A stretch of DNA of 64,000 bases from Sphingopyxis panaciterrae (GTDB lineage Bacteria > Pseudomonadota > Alphaproteobacteria > Sphingomonadales > Sphingomonadaceae): the NCBI RefSeq assembly GCF_011762125.1, contig NZ_JAASQN010000004.1, positions 186,001 through 250,000 of the forward strand, written 5' to 3'. The notes under the pieces are model-generated. The model made no database searches, was not told the origin of the DNA, and saw only the letters and a list, made by a program, of their open reading frames with translations. This document shows, in pieces, positions 17,128 to 26,839 of this stretch. Both the position numbers and the translations under genes were made by a program. The stretch's first letter is position 1; each line of letters begins with the position of its first letter.

Positions 17128-17847
17128 TCATTTGGGCCGCGGCCCGTCGGCCGCGTCATCGTCGCTCGCGGTCCCGTGCGCCATGCTCGCGCCGCCGGCG
17201 ATACCGAGGCCCCCGGCCATTCCCATGCCGCCGCCACCTCCGCTTCCGCCGCCGCCGCCGCCCGCTTCGCCGCCGCGTCCGGAACCACCGCCTCTGCCGC
17301 CGCCGCTTGATGGCCGCGTCGGGCCCTGCACCGGGATCTCGACATCGGCCGGGACCGGCGCAAGATCGAGCGCCTTGCGAATGAAATCGCGCAGCGTGAC
17401 CACCAGGTCATGAACATGGACCGGCCGCCCTTCGGCAAGCTCCTGCGCCGCGCGGCTGGCCAGCCGCACCTGCTCTTCGGTGCCGAGCAGGATGATGTCG
17501 GACAGCGCCGCCTCCACCGCATCGCGAATCCGGCGCGGCCGATCCGATTCACCCCTTTCGGCCGCTTCCGGCGACGTTTCGCCCGCCGGGGCGCTTTCGT
17601 AGCGCCGCAGATCGCGCAGGTGGCGCGGATCGACCGTCAGATTGCCGGTGAAGGAACCGCCAAGCGTCTTGTAGGCGGCGATCAACGTCCGCAGCCGCTC
17701 GTTGATCTGGCGGTTCATTCGCTCGCGGCGCTGCTGCACCGTCATCATGACCATCAGGCGGATGCCGATGCCCAGGAAGGTCACGATCGCAAGGCCGAGC
17801 AACGTCGTCCCGATGCTTTGCCACGAAGAAAAATCGAACATGCGCAT
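17128..17847 (-). CDS. membrane-anchored hypothetical protein with Gly-rich tail
   Basis: About 239 residues, function not recognised. One TM helix near residues 10-36, then a basic, coiled-coil-like stretch (QQRRERMNRQINERLRTL) and a globular helical domain (about 60-165) probably in the cytoplasm. A tail of about 60 residues is almost pure Gly/Ser/Ala with Met, ending DDDAADGPRPK. The ATG at 17847 was chosen for the GAGAGGG about 10 nt upstream; 17841 or the GTG at 17892 are alternatives. Single gene, 40 bp beyond the aldolase start. Confidence 0.7.
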   Translation of the reverse strand: MRMFDFSSWQSIGTTLLGLAIVTFLGIGIRLMVMMTVQQRRERMNRQINERLRTLIAAYKTLGGSFTGNLTVDPRHLRDLRRYESAPAGETSPEAAERGESDRPRRIRDAVEAALSDIILLGTEEQVRLASRAAQELAEGRPVHVHDLVVTLRDFIRKALDLAPVPADVEIPVQGPTRPSSGGGRGGGSGRGGEAGGGGGGSGGGGGMGMAGGLGIAGGASMAHGTASDDDAADGPRPK

Positions 17848-17981
17848 GGCGGCGAAACCCTCTCGTCGCTTGCCGGTCACCTCCATGGACACGCAAGCAC
17901 ATCCGGTTTGGCGCTTTCAAACCGGCAAGGCCACCATGTTTTTCGGCCAGAGCGGGAAGGTCCGCCGGCGCTGCACGCAAG

Positions 17982-18173
17982 TCAGTCCAGCGACGAACGG
18001 CGGCGATAGAGCCGCTGCCCCAATGTCCGCGAACGACGAACCATATAATCGCCGGGCAGGATGACGCGCGTACGCAATCCGTGGCGACTCAGGATCAGGC
18101 CGACGCGCGGCAACATCAGCGAACAGCGCTGCCATTCATAGTCAGCCTGATCGACGGAATTTTGATTGGACAT
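17982..18173 (-). CDS. possible small basic hypothetical protein
   Basis: 63-residue frame beginning MSNQNSVDQADYEWQRCSLM and ending in an Arg-rich helix (RRSRTLGQRLYRRRSSLD). Its composition is protein-like, but it has no recognised domain and only a weak GGGTGA upstream. Overlapping frames on the other strand look worse. Listed as a candidate only. Confidence 0.4.
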   Translation of the reverse strand: MSNQNSVDQADYEWQRCSLMLPRVGLILSRHGLRTRVILPGDYMVRRSRTLGQRLYRRRSSLD

Positions 18174-18344
18174 GATAAATCACCCGCTAAAAGCGGCATC
18201 CTCCCCATTCGGTCGTTGGTTTCTTGCGAATCGGCAGCGATTCCGATTGCAGAATTCCGACATAGGGGCGGTAAAAGCAATTTTTGTTACGATCGGTGGG
18301 CGCGCCTTCCGGTCGCCCTGCCGCGCTCATGCAGAAATGCACGA

Positions 18345-18370
18345 CGAGCCGATTCTATCGAACCGGCTCG
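18345..18370 (-). terminator. possible hairpin terminator of argG
   Basis: On the minus strand CGAGCCGGTTC and GAATCGGCTCG form an 11-bp stem (one G-U) around a GATA tetraloop, about 50 nt beyond the argG stop. No T-run follows, so terminator function is uncertain. Confidence 0.45.
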
Positions 18371-18419
18371 CCCGATAAGGGACAATATAACGGACAGCCG
18401 GTCGGGCCCCGATCCGGTC

Positions 18420-19637
18420 CTAGCGGTCGCGCTTCGCCAGTAGCTTCAGGCGCAGCGCGTTCAGCTTGATGAAGCCCGCTGCATCCTTCTGGTCATAGGC
18501 GCCAGCGTCATCCTCGAAGGTCACATGGCGTTCGCTGTAAAGGCTGTTCGGCGACTTGCGACCGACGACGTCGGCATTGCCCTTGTAGAGTTTCAGGCGG
18601 ACGGTGCCCGACACTTTTTCCTGGCTATGGTCGATCGCCGCCTGGAGCATTTCGCGCTCGGGCGTGAACCAGAAGCCGTTGTAGATGAGCTCGGCATATT
18701 TCGGCATCAGCTCGTCCTTGAGATGCGCCGCGCCGCGGTCGAGGGTGATGCTTTCGATGCCCCGATGCGCCCGCGCATAGATTTCGCCGCCCGGGGTTTC
18801 GTACATGCCGCGCGACTTCATGCCGACGAAACGGTTCTCGACCAGGTCGAGGCGGCCGATCCCATGCTTGCGGCCAAGGTCGTTGAGCGCCGCGAGCAAG
18901 GTCGCGGGCGACATCGCCTGGCCGTTCAGCGCGACGCCGTCGCCGCGTTCGAAATCGATGGTGATATATTCGGGCGTGTCGGGCGCATCCTCGGGATTGA
19001 CCGTGCGCGAATAGACATAATCGGGGGTCTCTTCCCACGGATCCTCGAGCACCTTGCCCTCCGATGAGGTGTGGAGGAGGTTCGCGTCGGTGCTGAACGG
19101 GCTTTCGCCGCGCTTGTCCTTCGGCACCGGGATCTGGTTCTTCTCGGCAAAGTCGATCAGCGCGGTGCGGCTGGTCAGGTCCCATTCGCGCCACGGCGCG
19201 ATCACCTTGATGTCGGGATTGAGCGCATAGGCGCAAAGCTCGAAACGCACCTGGTCGTTGCCCTTGCCCGTCGCGCCATGCGCAACGGCGTCGGCGCCCG
19301 TTTCCTTCGCGATCTCGACGAGCCGCTTCGAAATCAGCGGCCGTGCGATCGAGGTGCCGAGCAGATAATCGCCCTCGTAGCGGGCATTGGCGCGCATCAT
19401 CGGGAAGACGAAGTCGCGGACGAATTCTTCGCGCACATCGTCGATATAGATATGTTCGGGCTTGACGCCCATCAGCACCGCCTTGTCGCGCGCCGGGCCC
19501 AATTCCTCGCCCTGTCCCAGGTCGGCGGTGAAGGTCACCACCTCGCAGCCATAGGTGACCTGAAGCCATTTCAGGATGACGCTGGTGTCGAGCCCCCCCG
19601 AATAGGCGAGGACGACACGCTTGATGGAATCGGACAT
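18420..19637 (-). CDS. argG: argininosuccinate synthase
   Basis: 405-residue ArgG, joining citrulline and aspartate with ATP in arginine biosynthesis, cytoplasmic. The N-terminal [15 protein letters not shown] (10-24) is the ATP pyrophosphatase P-loop. [16 protein letters not shown] and [19 protein letters not shown] are family hallmarks, and length is typical. Monocistronic; argF and argH are not in the window. A GATA-loop hairpin lies downstream. Confidence 0.97.
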   Translation of the reverse strand: MSDSIKRVVLAYSGGLDTSVILKWLQVTYGCEVVTFTADLGQGEELGPARDKAVLMGVKPEHIYIDDVREEFVRDFVFPMMRANARYEGDYLLGTSIARPLISKRLVEIAKETGADAVAHGATGKGNDQVRFELCAYALNPDIKVIAPWREWDLTSRTALIDFAEKNQIPVPKDKRGESPFSTDANLLHTSSEGKVLEDPWEETPDYVYSRTVNPEDAPDTPEYITIDFERGDGVALNGQAMSPATLLAALNDLGRKHGIGRLDLVENRFVGMKSRGMYETPGGEIYARAHRGIESITLDRGAAHLKDELMPKYAELIYNGFWFTPEREMLQAAIDHSQEKVSGTVRLKLYKGNADVVGRKSPNSLYSERHVTFEDDAGAYDQKDAAGFIKLNALRLKLLAKRDR

Positions 19638-19752
19638 GATGGTTCCCTTGGCGAGAAAAGACGGTCGCGCGCCTAACAGGCCAACCCCCGCGGCGCAACG
19701 CCTTGGCGCGTTCTTGCAAATATCCGGCCCGAATATGCGCCTTTCTTCCTTC

Positions 19753-19780
19753 CGTCATCCCGGCGAAGGCCAGGATGACG
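19753..19780. repeat. REP-like hairpin
   Basis: CGTCATCC and GGATGACG arms with CCGGCGAAGGCC-like centre, between argG and xdhC. Confidence 0.75.
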
Positions 19781-19809
19781 TTTCAACCAAAAATGATCAC
19801 CCGCTTGGA

Positions 19810-20790
19810 TCAGGCCGGAACGTTGAAGTCGAAGATTTCGGAACAGAGCGTCGTTACGTCGAGAGCCTGATATTGCTCCGCGACCTGCGCAAGGATCGAA
19901 AGCGCGAGCGTCGCGGGGTCGCGCGTGGCGGGAATCAGCCCCACCGAGGTCTGCAGCTTGCGGACGAGCCGGTCAGGGACACCGGCGGCGCGCAACGCGT
20001 CGAGCCGGGCCGCCCGCGTTCGCTGGCTTCCGATCGCGCCGACGTAGAAGCCCGGGAGTTCGAGCGCGCGCGGAAGGAGTTCTTCCTCCCAGTCGCGGTC
20101 ATGGAAGACCGAAACGACCGCCGTCCATGGATCGGTAGCGACCGGCGGCAAATGCGTGCGCGCCGTCAGTTCGATGGCGGCGGTCCCTTCGGCGGCGAGT
20201 TCGGCCAAAGCCCGCCGGTCGGGCGAAAGCACGCAGACATCGGCGCCGAATACCGTCCCCAGCCGCGCGAGCGCTGTCAGTTCTTCGCCCTGCCCCATCG
20301 CGACGATGCGAAGCCGCGGCGGGTAGCAAATCCGGAAATCCTTGCCCTGCCAGCCGGTCGCCGACGCATCTCCTCCACCCTCCGCGTCGACGCCCTCATG
20401 CGACAGTCGCAGCGTCGCGACCATGCGGCGGTCGAGGTTCGACAGGACCCCGGCAAGCGCCGCCGGGTCAGGGTGCGGGTTGAACAAAAGGTCGATCCCG
20501 CTGCCGCACGGCAGGCGGATATCGAGGTAAGGCGATCCCGCGCCAAAGCGCACGAGCCTTGCCCGGCCGTCGGCAAGCGTGCCGGTCGCCTCCGCGACGA
20601 CCGCCGCTTCGATACAGCCGCCCGAAAAGGAACCGGCGTAGCGGCCGTCTTCGGCCACCGCCATCTGCGCGCCGATCGCGCGCGGCGAAGTCCCCTCGAT
20701 ATCGGTCAGGGTTACGAGCGCGGTCCCCAGCCCCTCGTCGATCCGCGCCAGGGCAAAAGCCAATATATCGGCGGCGGCGGTTGCTATCAT
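19810..20790 (-). CDS. xdhC: XdhC/CoxI family molybdoenzyme maturation protein
   Basis: 326-residue XdhC-type chaperone that binds the molybdenum cofactor and supports its sulfuration and insertion into xanthine-dehydrogenase-family enzymes. The N-terminal XdhC/CoxI domain shows EGTSPRAIGAQMAV (32-45) and SFSGGCIEAAV (54-64). The C-terminal Rossmann domain contains LRIVAMGQGEE and FYVGAIGSQRTRAARLDALRAAG. ATG at 20790 chosen because the family domain begins there. Divergent from mocA, 42 bp apart, with the structural genes paoCBA just beyond mocA. Confidence 0.9.
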   Translation of the reverse strand: MIATAAADILAFALARIDEGLGTALVTLTDIEGTSPRAIGAQMAVAEDGRYAGSFSGGCIEAAVVAEATGTLADGRARLVRFGAGSPYLDIRLPCGSGIDLLFNPHPDPAALAGVLSNLDRRMVATLRLSHEGVDAEGGGDASATGWQGKDFRICYPPRLRIVAMGQGEELTALARLGTVFGADVCVLSPDRRALAELAAEGTAAIELTARTHLPPVATDPWTAVVSVFHDRDWEEELLPRALELPGFYVGAIGSQRTRAARLDALRAAGVPDRLVRKLQTSVGLIPATRDPATLALSILAQVAEQYQALDVTTLCSEIFDFNVPA

Positions 20791-20832
20791 CGGGCTTCTG
20801 CGCTGAGAGTGGCGAAGGAGAGGCGAAGCGCT

Positions 20833-21411
20833 GTGACAGATCCCGGGGACATTGCCGCCATCCTGCTCGCCGCCGGACAATCGCGGCGTTTTGGCGCCGA
20901 CGACAAATTGCTCACGCCGTTCGACGGCGAGCCGCTCGCGCTGCACGCGGCGCGGCGGATCGTCGCCCTGGCGCCGGGGCGCCGGATCGCGGTCTGCCAC
21001 GACGACGGCGGCGCGCTTGCCGCGATGCTGGCGGCGCTCGATTTCGACATCGCCGTCAACCCGCACCCCGAACGCGGCCTGTCGCAATCGCTGTCATGCG
21101 GCATCGCCGAAGCGGCGCGCGGCCCCGAACAGGCGGCGCTGATCTGCCTCGCCGACATGCCCTTCGTCAGCACCCGCCATCTCGGCAATTTGCTGGCGCG
21201 CTTCGATCCGCACGATGCACCGATCGTCGCCTCGTCCGATGGGCAAACGGCGATGCCCCCGGCGCTGTTCGCGCGGCCGCTGTTCGACCGGCTGCGCGCG
21301 GGTGCGGGCGATCGGGGCGGCAAGGCGTTGCTGGCCGGCGCGACGCTCGTCATGACAAGCCGCAGCGAGCTGGCGGACATCGACCGCCCCGAAGATCTCG
21401 CCCGGCGCTGA
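20833..21411 (+). CDS. mocA: molybdenum cofactor cytidylyltransferase-like protein
   Basis: 192-residue nucleotidyltransferase of the MobA/MocA family, which adds a nucleotide (CMP in MocA) to molybdopterin for xanthine-dehydrogenase-type enzymes. The substrate loop is LLAAGQSRRFGADDK (11-25) and the metal-binding Asp lies in CLADMPF (106-111). A GTG start at 20833 was chosen, with AAGGAG about 12 nt upstream. CTP preference is inferred from the neighbours (xdhC, paoABC). Its stop is directly adjacent to the convergent stop of paoC. Confidence 0.87.
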   Translation: MTDPGDIAAILLAAGQSRRFGADDKLLTPFDGEPLALHAARRIVALAPGRRIAVCHDDGGALAAMLAALDFDIAVNPHPERGLSQSLSCGIAEAARGPEQAALICLADMPFVSTRHLGNLLARFDPHDAPIVASSDGQTAMPPALFARPLFDRLRAGAGDRGGKALLAGATLVMTSRSELADIDRPEDLARR

Positions 21412-23619
21412 TCATGCAATATCCGGCAATTTATCGAGCAGCTTGTCGAGCGTGATCGGATAATCACGGACACGAACGCCGGTTGCGTTATAAATGGCAT
21501 TGGCGACCGCTGCCGCCACGCCGCAAATGCCCAGCTCGCCGACCCCCTTCGCCTTCATCGGCGATGTCGTCGGGTCGGTTTCGTCGAGGAAGATCACTTC
21601 CTGATGCGGAATGTCGGCGTGGACGGGGACCTCATAGCCCGCAAGGTCGTGGTTGACGAAAAAGCCGAAGCGCTTGTCGACCGCCAGTTCCTCCATCAGC
21701 GCCGCGCCCGCGCCCATCGTCATCGCGCCGATCACCTGGCTGCGCGCCGATTTGGGGTTGAGGATACGACCGGCGGCACAGACCGCGAGCATGCGGCGGA
21801 CGCGGATTTCGCCGGTCATCGCATCGACGCCGACCTCGCAGAAATGCGCGCCAAAGGTCGATTGCTGATATTTCTCGGCCAGGTCGCCATATTCCATCAT
21901 GTCTTCGGCGACGAGTTCGCCATCGGCGGCGGCGTCACCGAGAGGCGCACTGCGGCGCCCTGCCTTGACCTTGCTATCGGCGAACACCGCATCGGCGGCA
22001 TTTATCCCCAGCTTCTGTGCCACCGCCTCGCGCAGCTTGACGCATGCGGCATAGACTCCCGCGGTCGAGCTGTTCGCGCCCCACTGCCCGCCCGAACCCG
22101 CCGACACGGGGAAGGCCGAGTCGCCAAGCTTCACGACGACCTTGTCCAGCGGCACGCCCATCATCTCCGCCGCCGTCTGTGCGATGATCGTGTAGGTGCC
22201 GGTGCCGATATCGGTCATGTCGGTCTCGACAGTGACGATGCCCGACTTGTCGAGCCGGACGCGCGCTGCCGAGGGACCGTTGAGGTTGTTGCGAAACGCC
22301 GCCGCAACGCCCATCCCGACCAGCCAGCGCCCATCGCGGGTCAGCCCGGGTTTCGGATTGCGCTTCGACCAGCCGAACCTCTCGGCACCGGTTTCCATGC
22401 ATTCATTGAGGCGGCGCTGCGAAAAGGGCCGGCTCGGCTTTTCCGGATCGACCTGCGTATCGTTGAGCACCCGAAACGCGACCGGATCCATTGCCAGCTT
22501 CTCGGCCATTTCATCGACCGCGATCTCGAGCGCCATCAGCCCCGGCGCCTCGCCGGGCGCACGCATCGCATTGCCTTCGGGAAGGTCGAGCACGGCGAGG
22601 CGCATCGCGGTCATGCGGTTTTCGCCGGCATAAAGCAGGCGCGTCTGCCCGACTGCGGTTTCGGGGCCGCCGCCGGGCAGGTCGCCCGACCAGCTTTCGT
22701 GCCCGACCGCGGTCAGCTTGCCGTCGGCGGTCGCGCCCAGGCGGACGCGCTGGATCGTTGCGGGGCGGTGCGTGGTGTTGTTGATCATCAGCGGACGCGT
22801 AAGTGCCACCTTGACCGGCCGCCCCGCCGCCTTGGCGCCGAGCACGGCGAGCAGCGCATCGGCGCGGTTGAACAGCTTCCCGCCAAAGCCGCCGCCGATA
22901 TAGGGCGAGTCAAAGCGGATATTTTCCTTCGGGATGCCCAGCGTCTTGGCCATGTCGCCGACCGACCAGGCGATCATCTGGTTGGACGTCCACACGGTCA
23001 GCTTGTCGCCCTCCCACGCCGCGATCGACGCATGCGGTTCCATCATCGCGTGGCTGTGATCGGGGGTCGTGTAGCGCGCGTCGAGTTGCACCGGCGCTTC
23101 GGCGAAGGCGGCGGCGAAATTCCCGATACCGCTGTCGGGCTCGGTGCCGAAAGACGCCTGCGGCTTGATCGCCGTGCCCATCGCCGCAGCGAGATCATAT
23201 GCGCCCTTGCCGCGCGTATATTCGACCCGGACGAGCGATGCTGCCGCCCGCGCCTGTTCGAAGCTTTCGGCGACGACCAACGCGATCGCCTGATGATAAT
23301 GGTCGATTTCGGGGCCACCGAGCAATTTGGCGGTGTTGAAATCGCCCTTCGCCAGCTTGCCGGCGTTTGCCGCGGTGACGATGGCGAGGACACCGGGCGC
23401 AGCCTTCGCCGCGTCGAGGTTCATCGAAGCAATCCGCCCCTTGGCGATCGCCGACCCCACGACATAGCCATAAGCCTGGTTTGCCGCGACGTCGTGCCGT
23501 TCATAGGCATAGGGCGCGGTGCCCGTCGTCTTGAGTGGGCCGTCGATGCGGCGGGTGGGCTTGCCGATCACCTTCAACTGATCGATCGGATTGGTCGTGG
23601 CGGGCGTTTCGAACTTCAT
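21412..23619 (-). CDS. paoC: xanthine dehydrogenase family molybdopterin-binding subunit
   Basis: 735-residue molybdopterin subunit of the PaoABC-type aldehyde oxidoreductase group. It has the N-terminal aldehyde-oxidase a/b hammerhead domain and the long Moco-binding domain (GGGFGGKLF near 265, QWGANSSTAGVY near 520). The catalytic Glu is E695 in KGVGELGICG. No signal peptide is visible; the complex could be exported by piggy-back with PaoA, which carries a Tat signal. Last of paoA-paoB-paoC, with only 3 bp after the paoB stop. The physiological aldehyde is unknown. Confidence 0.9.
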   Translation of the reverse strand: MKFETPATTNPIDQLKVIGKPTRRIDGPLKTTGTAPYAYERHDVAANQAYGYVVGSAIAKGRIASMNLDAAKAAPGVLAIVTAANAGKLAKGDFNTAKLLGGPEIDHYHQAIALVVAESFEQARAAASLVRVEYTRGKGAYDLAAAMGTAIKPQASFGTEPDSGIGNFAAAFAEAPVQLDARYTTPDHSHAMMEPHASIAAWEGDKLTVWTSNQMIAWSVGDMAKTLGIPKENIRFDSPYIGGGFGGKLFNRADALLAVLGAKAAGRPVKVALTRPLMINNTTHRPATIQRVRLGATADGKLTAVGHESWSGDLPGGGPETAVGQTRLLYAGENRMTAMRLAVLDLPEGNAMRAPGEAPGLMALEIAVDEMAEKLAMDPVAFRVLNDTQVDPEKPSRPFSQRRLNECMETGAERFGWSKRNPKPGLTRDGRWLVGMGVAAAFRNNLNGPSAARVRLDKSGIVTVETDMTDIGTGTYTIIAQTAAEMMGVPLDKVVVKLGDSAFPVSAGSGGQWGANSSTAGVYAACVKLREAVAQKLGINAADAVFADSKVKAGRRSAPLGDAAADGELVAEDMMEYGDLAEKYQQSTFGAHFCEVGVDAMTGEIRVRRMLAVCAAGRILNPKSARSQVIGAMTMGAGAALMEELAVDKRFGFFVNHDLAGYEVPVHADIPHQEVIFLDETDPTTSPMKAKGVGELGICGVAAAVANAIYNATGVRVRDYPITLDKLLDKLPDIA

Positions 23620-23622
23620 GGC

Positions 23623-24573
23623 TCAGCCCTTCGCTTGTGCCAGCACCCCGGCGAGCGTGCGCTCGACCAAGGGGAGCTTATAGGCATTTTCATGGGTCGT
23701 TTTGGCGCCCGCGAGCAGCCCGCTGGCGACCGCTTTCGCGCCGCGCGGCAGTTCGGCCTCGGCCGCCTCGACACGCCACGGCTTGTAGCCGATGCCCCCC
23801 AATGCGACGCGGCCCGTGCCGTCGCGCTGGACGATCACACCGACCGAGATCAGCGCGAAGGCATAGGACGCACGGTCGCGGACCTTGTGATAGACATGCG
23901 TGCCGCCGACCGGCTTGGGCAGCGTCACCGCGGTAATCAATTCGCCGGGGGCCAACACCGTCTCGAGATGCGGCGTCGTTCCCGGCGCACGGTAGAAATC
24001 GGCAAGTGGGATCGCGCGCACTTTGCCCGCCGCATCGACCGTCTCGACCGCCGCATCGAACGCCCGCATCGCGACCGCCATGTCGCTCGGATGCGTCGCG
24101 ATACACGCCTCGCTCGCGCCGACCACCGCGTGCAGGCGATTGAAGCCGCCGATCGCGGCGCAGCCGCTGCCGGGCTTGCGTTTGTTGCACGGCTGGTTGG
24201 TGTCGTAGAAATAGGGGCAACGCGTTCGCTGGAGCAAATTGCCCGCGGTCGTCGCCTTGTTGCGAAGCTGCCCCGATGCGCCCGCGACCAGCGCGCGCGA
24301 CAAGAGGCCGTAATCGCGGCGCACGCGCGCATCGCTCGCGAGGTCGGTGTTGCGCACCATCGCCCCGATTCGGAGGCCGCCCTCTTTGGTCGCTTCTATC
24401 TTGTCCAGCGCGAGTCGGCTGACGTCGATCAGGTGTGCTGGCGTCTCGATCTCCAGCTTCATCAGGTCGAGCAGGTTGGTGCCCCCCGCGATGAAGCGCG
24501 CCCCGGGCGCGCGGGCGAAGGCGGCGGTCGCCGCAGCGGGCGTGTCGGCGCGCTCATAGGTGAAGCTTTTCAT
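23623..24573 (-). CDS. paoB: xanthine dehydrogenase family FAD-binding subunit
   Basis: 316-residue FAD subunit. The FAD loop [13 protein letters not shown] (27-39) and the [12 protein letters not shown] segment (100-111) are typical. [22 protein letters not shown] carries three Cys, with another Cys in [11 protein letters not shown], matching the extra 4Fe-4S cluster of E. coli PaoB-like proteins. It overlaps the end of paoA by ATGA and precedes paoC. It passes electrons from the molybdenum centre via FAD to an external acceptor. Confidence 0.9.
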   Translation of the reverse strand: MKSFTYERADTPAAATAAFARAPGARFIAGGTNLLDLMKLEIETPAHLIDVSRLALDKIEATKEGGLRIGAMVRNTDLASDARVRRDYGLLSRALVAGASGQLRNKATTAGNLLQRTRCPYFYDTNQPCNKRKPGSGCAAIGGFNRLHAVVGASEACIATHPSDMAVAMRAFDAAVETVDAAGKVRAIPLADFYRAPGTTPHLETVLAPGELITAVTLPKPVGGTHVYHKVRDRASYAFALISVGVIVQRDGTGRVALGGIGYKPWRVEAAEAELPRGAKAVASGLLAGAKTTHENAYKLPLVERTLAGVLAQAKG

Positions 24574-25211
24574 GCCTTCACCCCCGCAACATCGGTGATC
24601 GCGTCGATGATGTTCGAATAGGCGCCGCAGCGGCAGATATTGCCGCTCATCCGTTCGCGAATCTCGGCCGCGGTGACCTTTGGCGCGGCGGTCAGGTCGG
24701 CGGTGACGTGGCTCGGCACCCCCGCCTTGATCTCGCCCAGCACCGCGACGGCGGAACAGATCTGGCCCGGGGTGCAATAGCCGCATTGATAGCCGTCATG
24801 CTCGACGAACGCGTCCTGCATCGCGTGCATCTTGTCCGGCGTGCCCAGTCCCTCGATCGTCGTGATCCTGTCGCCGTCGTGCATCACGGCGAGCGTCAGG
24901 CAGCTGTTGATCCGCCGCCCGTCGACGATGACCGTACACGCGCCGCACTGGCCGTGATCGCATCCCTTCTTGGTGCCCGTCAGCTTCAAATGTTCGCGCA
25001 GCGCGTCGAGCAAAGACGTTCGCGTATCGAGCTCCAACTCGTGCGCGGTGCCGTTCACGTCAAAGGCGACCTTCGCGGTCGGCAGCGCAGCCGCGGCCTC
25101 GCGCGCCTCGGCGGCGGCGCCAATCGGCACCAGCGCCGCCGTCGCGACCGATGCCGCGCCGCCGGCGAGTACGCCCCGCCGCGACAATTCAAATTCCCCG
25201 GGTGTTTGCAT
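24570..25211 (-). CDS. paoA: 2Fe-2S subunit of PaoABC-type oxidoreductase, Tat-exported
   Basis: 213-residue iron-sulfur subunit. A twin-arginine signal ([18 protein letters not shown], about 9-26) indicates folded export to the periplasm, as in E. coli PaoA. The plant-type 2Fe-2S cluster is [16 protein letters not shown] plus SC, and the second cluster is CGYCTPGQ plus [11 protein letters not shown] at 25211 chosen because the signal peptide starts there; frame upstream looks non-coding. First gene of paoABC. Confidence 0.92.
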   Translation of the reverse strand: MQTPGEFELSRRGVLAGGAASVATAALVPIGAAAEAREAAAALPTAKVAFDVNGTAHELELDTRTSLLDALREHLKLTGTKKGCDHGQCGACTVIVDGRRINSCLTLAVMHDGDRITTIEGLGTPDKMHAMQDAFVEHDGYQCGYCTPGQICSAVAVLGEIKAGVPSHVTADLTAAPKVTAAEIRERMSGNICRCGAYSNIIDAITDVAGVKA

Positions 25212-25403
25212 CGCGTGTTTTCCGATTCTCTTTCTGTTTGCCGCCGGACCGGGAAGTCCGCGGGAAAGGTCAGGCAGTCGTTGCCGTGCGGCTCTTGTGA
25301 AGCCGCTTCGGCGAGAAGTTTCGGATTTGTCTGATACCGTTAACATATTGGCGCACCGTCGAACAGGCGCGCAAGGCTATAAAATACTGAGTCGCCATAT
25401 CCA

Positions 25404-25649
25404 TCACAGCGGACCAAAGCGGCGTCTGCCGGGATCGCGCGCGCAGCGAAACCGGTCCTTGATCCGCTCGTTGAAAAAGCCGCCGGCCGATGCGGCATGG
25501 CACAAGCCATCGAACAGCTCCTCGGGAACCTCAAAGTAAAAATAGGTCCCGCTGTCGCGAAAGCGGATGCACAGCATCGCCGCGTCCGCGTCGAACGCGG
25601 CGCCGTCGATCATCGAAGATCCATCGGTCCGGCACGCCCGCACCGCCAT
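25404..25649 (-). CDS. KTSC domain protein
   Basis: 81-residue protein built around a KTSC domain (about 11-66): the SSMIDGAAFD start, a strand pair with FRDSGTYFYFEVPEEL, then HAASAGGFFNERIKDRF. The domain is named for its occurrence at the C-terminus of some lysyl-tRNA synthetases; stand-alone copies have no defined role. The ATG overlaps the TGA of the upstream DUF6766 gene (TGATG). Last gene of a hemerythrin/DUF6766/KTSC unit. Confidence 0.8.
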   Translation of the reverse strand: MAVRACRTDGSSMIDGAAFDADAAMLCIRFRDSGTYFYFEVPEELFDGLCHAASAGGFFNERIKDRFRCARDPGRRRFGPL

Positions 25650-26323
25650 CAGGCGCCCGTTTGCGCGTGCGGCGCCGCGACGGGCTTCGACTCCGGCGAT
25701 TCGCGCTGGCGCAGGAAAATCGACAGCACGACCAATACCGCGGTCGACAGAAATTCGCTCTGCCAGTTCTGGAAGGATTCGAACCAAAGCTGCGGATCGC
25801 CGAGATAGGCGATGACGCCCGGCGCGACCTCGCCATGCGCCACCGCTTCCTTTGCCGCCGCCCTGGCGCTCTGCGTCCAGTGCATCAGGAACGACAGGAC
25901 GAAGAGCAGGGCAAGAATGATGCCGAGCGAGCGCGCATAGAGGGCACGGGCCAGCCGCCCCTTGCGAAGGATCGCCGGTGCGCCCGGCTTCATCGCCTGT
26001 GTTTCCAGATCTTCGTCGCGCGGCGGATCGTCGGGGTCCTTCGACTCCGACGATCCACGCTGAACCAGGATGGCGGTCAGCACGACATACGCCGACATTT
26101 GCAGAAACTCGCTCTCCCAATTTTCGAAGACCGAAGAGAGAAATTCGGGGCTCAGCGTATAAGCGGCCAGCGACAGCGCCGGTTCGCCATGCCGCCCCGC
26201 ATCCTCGACCGACACGCGCCATCCCGTAAGCCATTGCCCAACAATACTCCCCGTAAACAATAAAAGAAGCACGATGGTGAGACCATTGTCCCGGATTCGT
26301 TGCACCCGATCCTCCTTCGTCAC
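25649..26323 (-). CDS. DUF6766 family membrane protein
   Basis: 224-residue inner-membrane protein with four hydrophobic segments (about 13-32, 75-92, 130-150, 190-206). A duplicated motif is visible: FENWESEFLQMSAYVVLT and FQNWQSEFLSTAVLVVLS, each before a TM helix, so it is probably an internal repeat. Matches the DUF6766 family as I know it; function unknown. Sits 21 bp after a hemerythrin gene and overlaps the KTSC gene, which suggests a stress-related unit. Confidence 0.8.
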   Translation of the reverse strand: MTKEDRVQRIRDNGLTIVLLLLFTGSIVGQWLTGWRVSVEDAGRHGEPALSLAAYTLSPEFLSSVFENWESEFLQMSAYVVLTAILVQRGSSESKDPDDPPRDEDLETQAMKPGAPAILRKGRLARALYARSLGIILALLFVLSFLMHWTQSARAAAKEAVAHGEVAPGVIAYLGDPQLWFESFQNWQSEFLSTAVLVVLSIFLRQRESPESKPVAAPHAQTGA

Positions 26324-26344
26324 GCGATCGCCGGCCGGCGCCGG

Positions 26345-26839
26345 TTACATCGTGACGAGTTCGGCAGGCGGCAGCCCGGCCGTCTCGGCCTGACGCTTCA
26401 GCTCTCCCTTGCGCGCGAGCATCCGTTCGCCAAGCGCATCGAGATCGACGTCGGCGGCGCGTGCCTGCTGGAACATATTGTCGTGCTGCTTTTCTTCTTC
26501 CTTCACATGATGCCTGATCTCTTCGGACAGCACGGTGACCTTCGCCTCGAAATATTCGTCCTCGGGGCCGGAGGCGAGAATATCGTTGATCAGCATCTTC
26601 GCCCCGTCATGTTCGACATAAGCTTCTTTCAGCAGATCATCGTCGATCTTGCCCTTGAGCGCGGGATAAAAGACTTCCTCCTCGATCTGGGCGTGGATCT
26701 TGAGTTCGGTGCAAATTTTCTCGGCGAGCTTTGCCTTGCGGTCGCTGCCGCTCGCTTTCTCGAACTCTTCGAACAGCCCTTCGACCGTGCGGTGGTCGGC
26801 AGCAAGGATATGCGTGGCATCGGTGTCGGTGGGTTTCAT
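26345..26839 (-). CDS. hemerythrin HHE domain protein
   Basis: 164-residue four-helix HHE protein. Likely di-iron ligands: H10 and H16 or nearby in THILAADHRTVEGLFEEFEK, HAQIEEEVFYPAL in the second helix, EHDGAK in the third and HHVKEEEKQHDN in the fourth. Such proteins bind oxygen, sense redox stress or repair iron-sulfur centres. ATG at 26839 chosen because the domain follows directly. First gene of the unit with DUF6766 and KTSC; divergent from a DUF72 gene across 92 bp. Confidence 0.88.
   Translation of the reverse strand: MKPTDTDATHILAADHRTVEGLFEEFEKASGSDRKAKLAEKICTELKIHAQIEEEVFYPALKGKIDDDLLKEAYVEHDGAKMLINDILASGPEDEYFEAKVTVLSEEIRHHVKEEEKQHDNMFQQARAADVDLDALGERMLARKGELKRQAETAGLPPAELVTM

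Noticed and set aside
17088..17552. N-terminal extension in frame with the threonine aldolase
   Set aside because: Lies antisense to or across the Gly-rich protein gene and lacks aldolase homology; the ATG at 17087 gives the normal family start.
18390..18419. argG terminator directly after the stop codon
   Set aside because: The GGATCGGGGCCCGACC stretch pairs only imperfectly and has no T-run; the hairpin at 18345-18370 is the better candidate.
19621..20832. Long N-terminal extension in frame with mocA
   Set aside because: Runs antisense through xdhC; the MocA domain starts at the GTG at 20833.
21604..24621. 1005-codon open frame on the plus strand opposite paoB/paoC
   Set aside because: Antisense shadow produced by high GC; Arg/His/Asp-rich composition with no domain, while the minus strand encodes clear molybdo-hydroxylase subunits.
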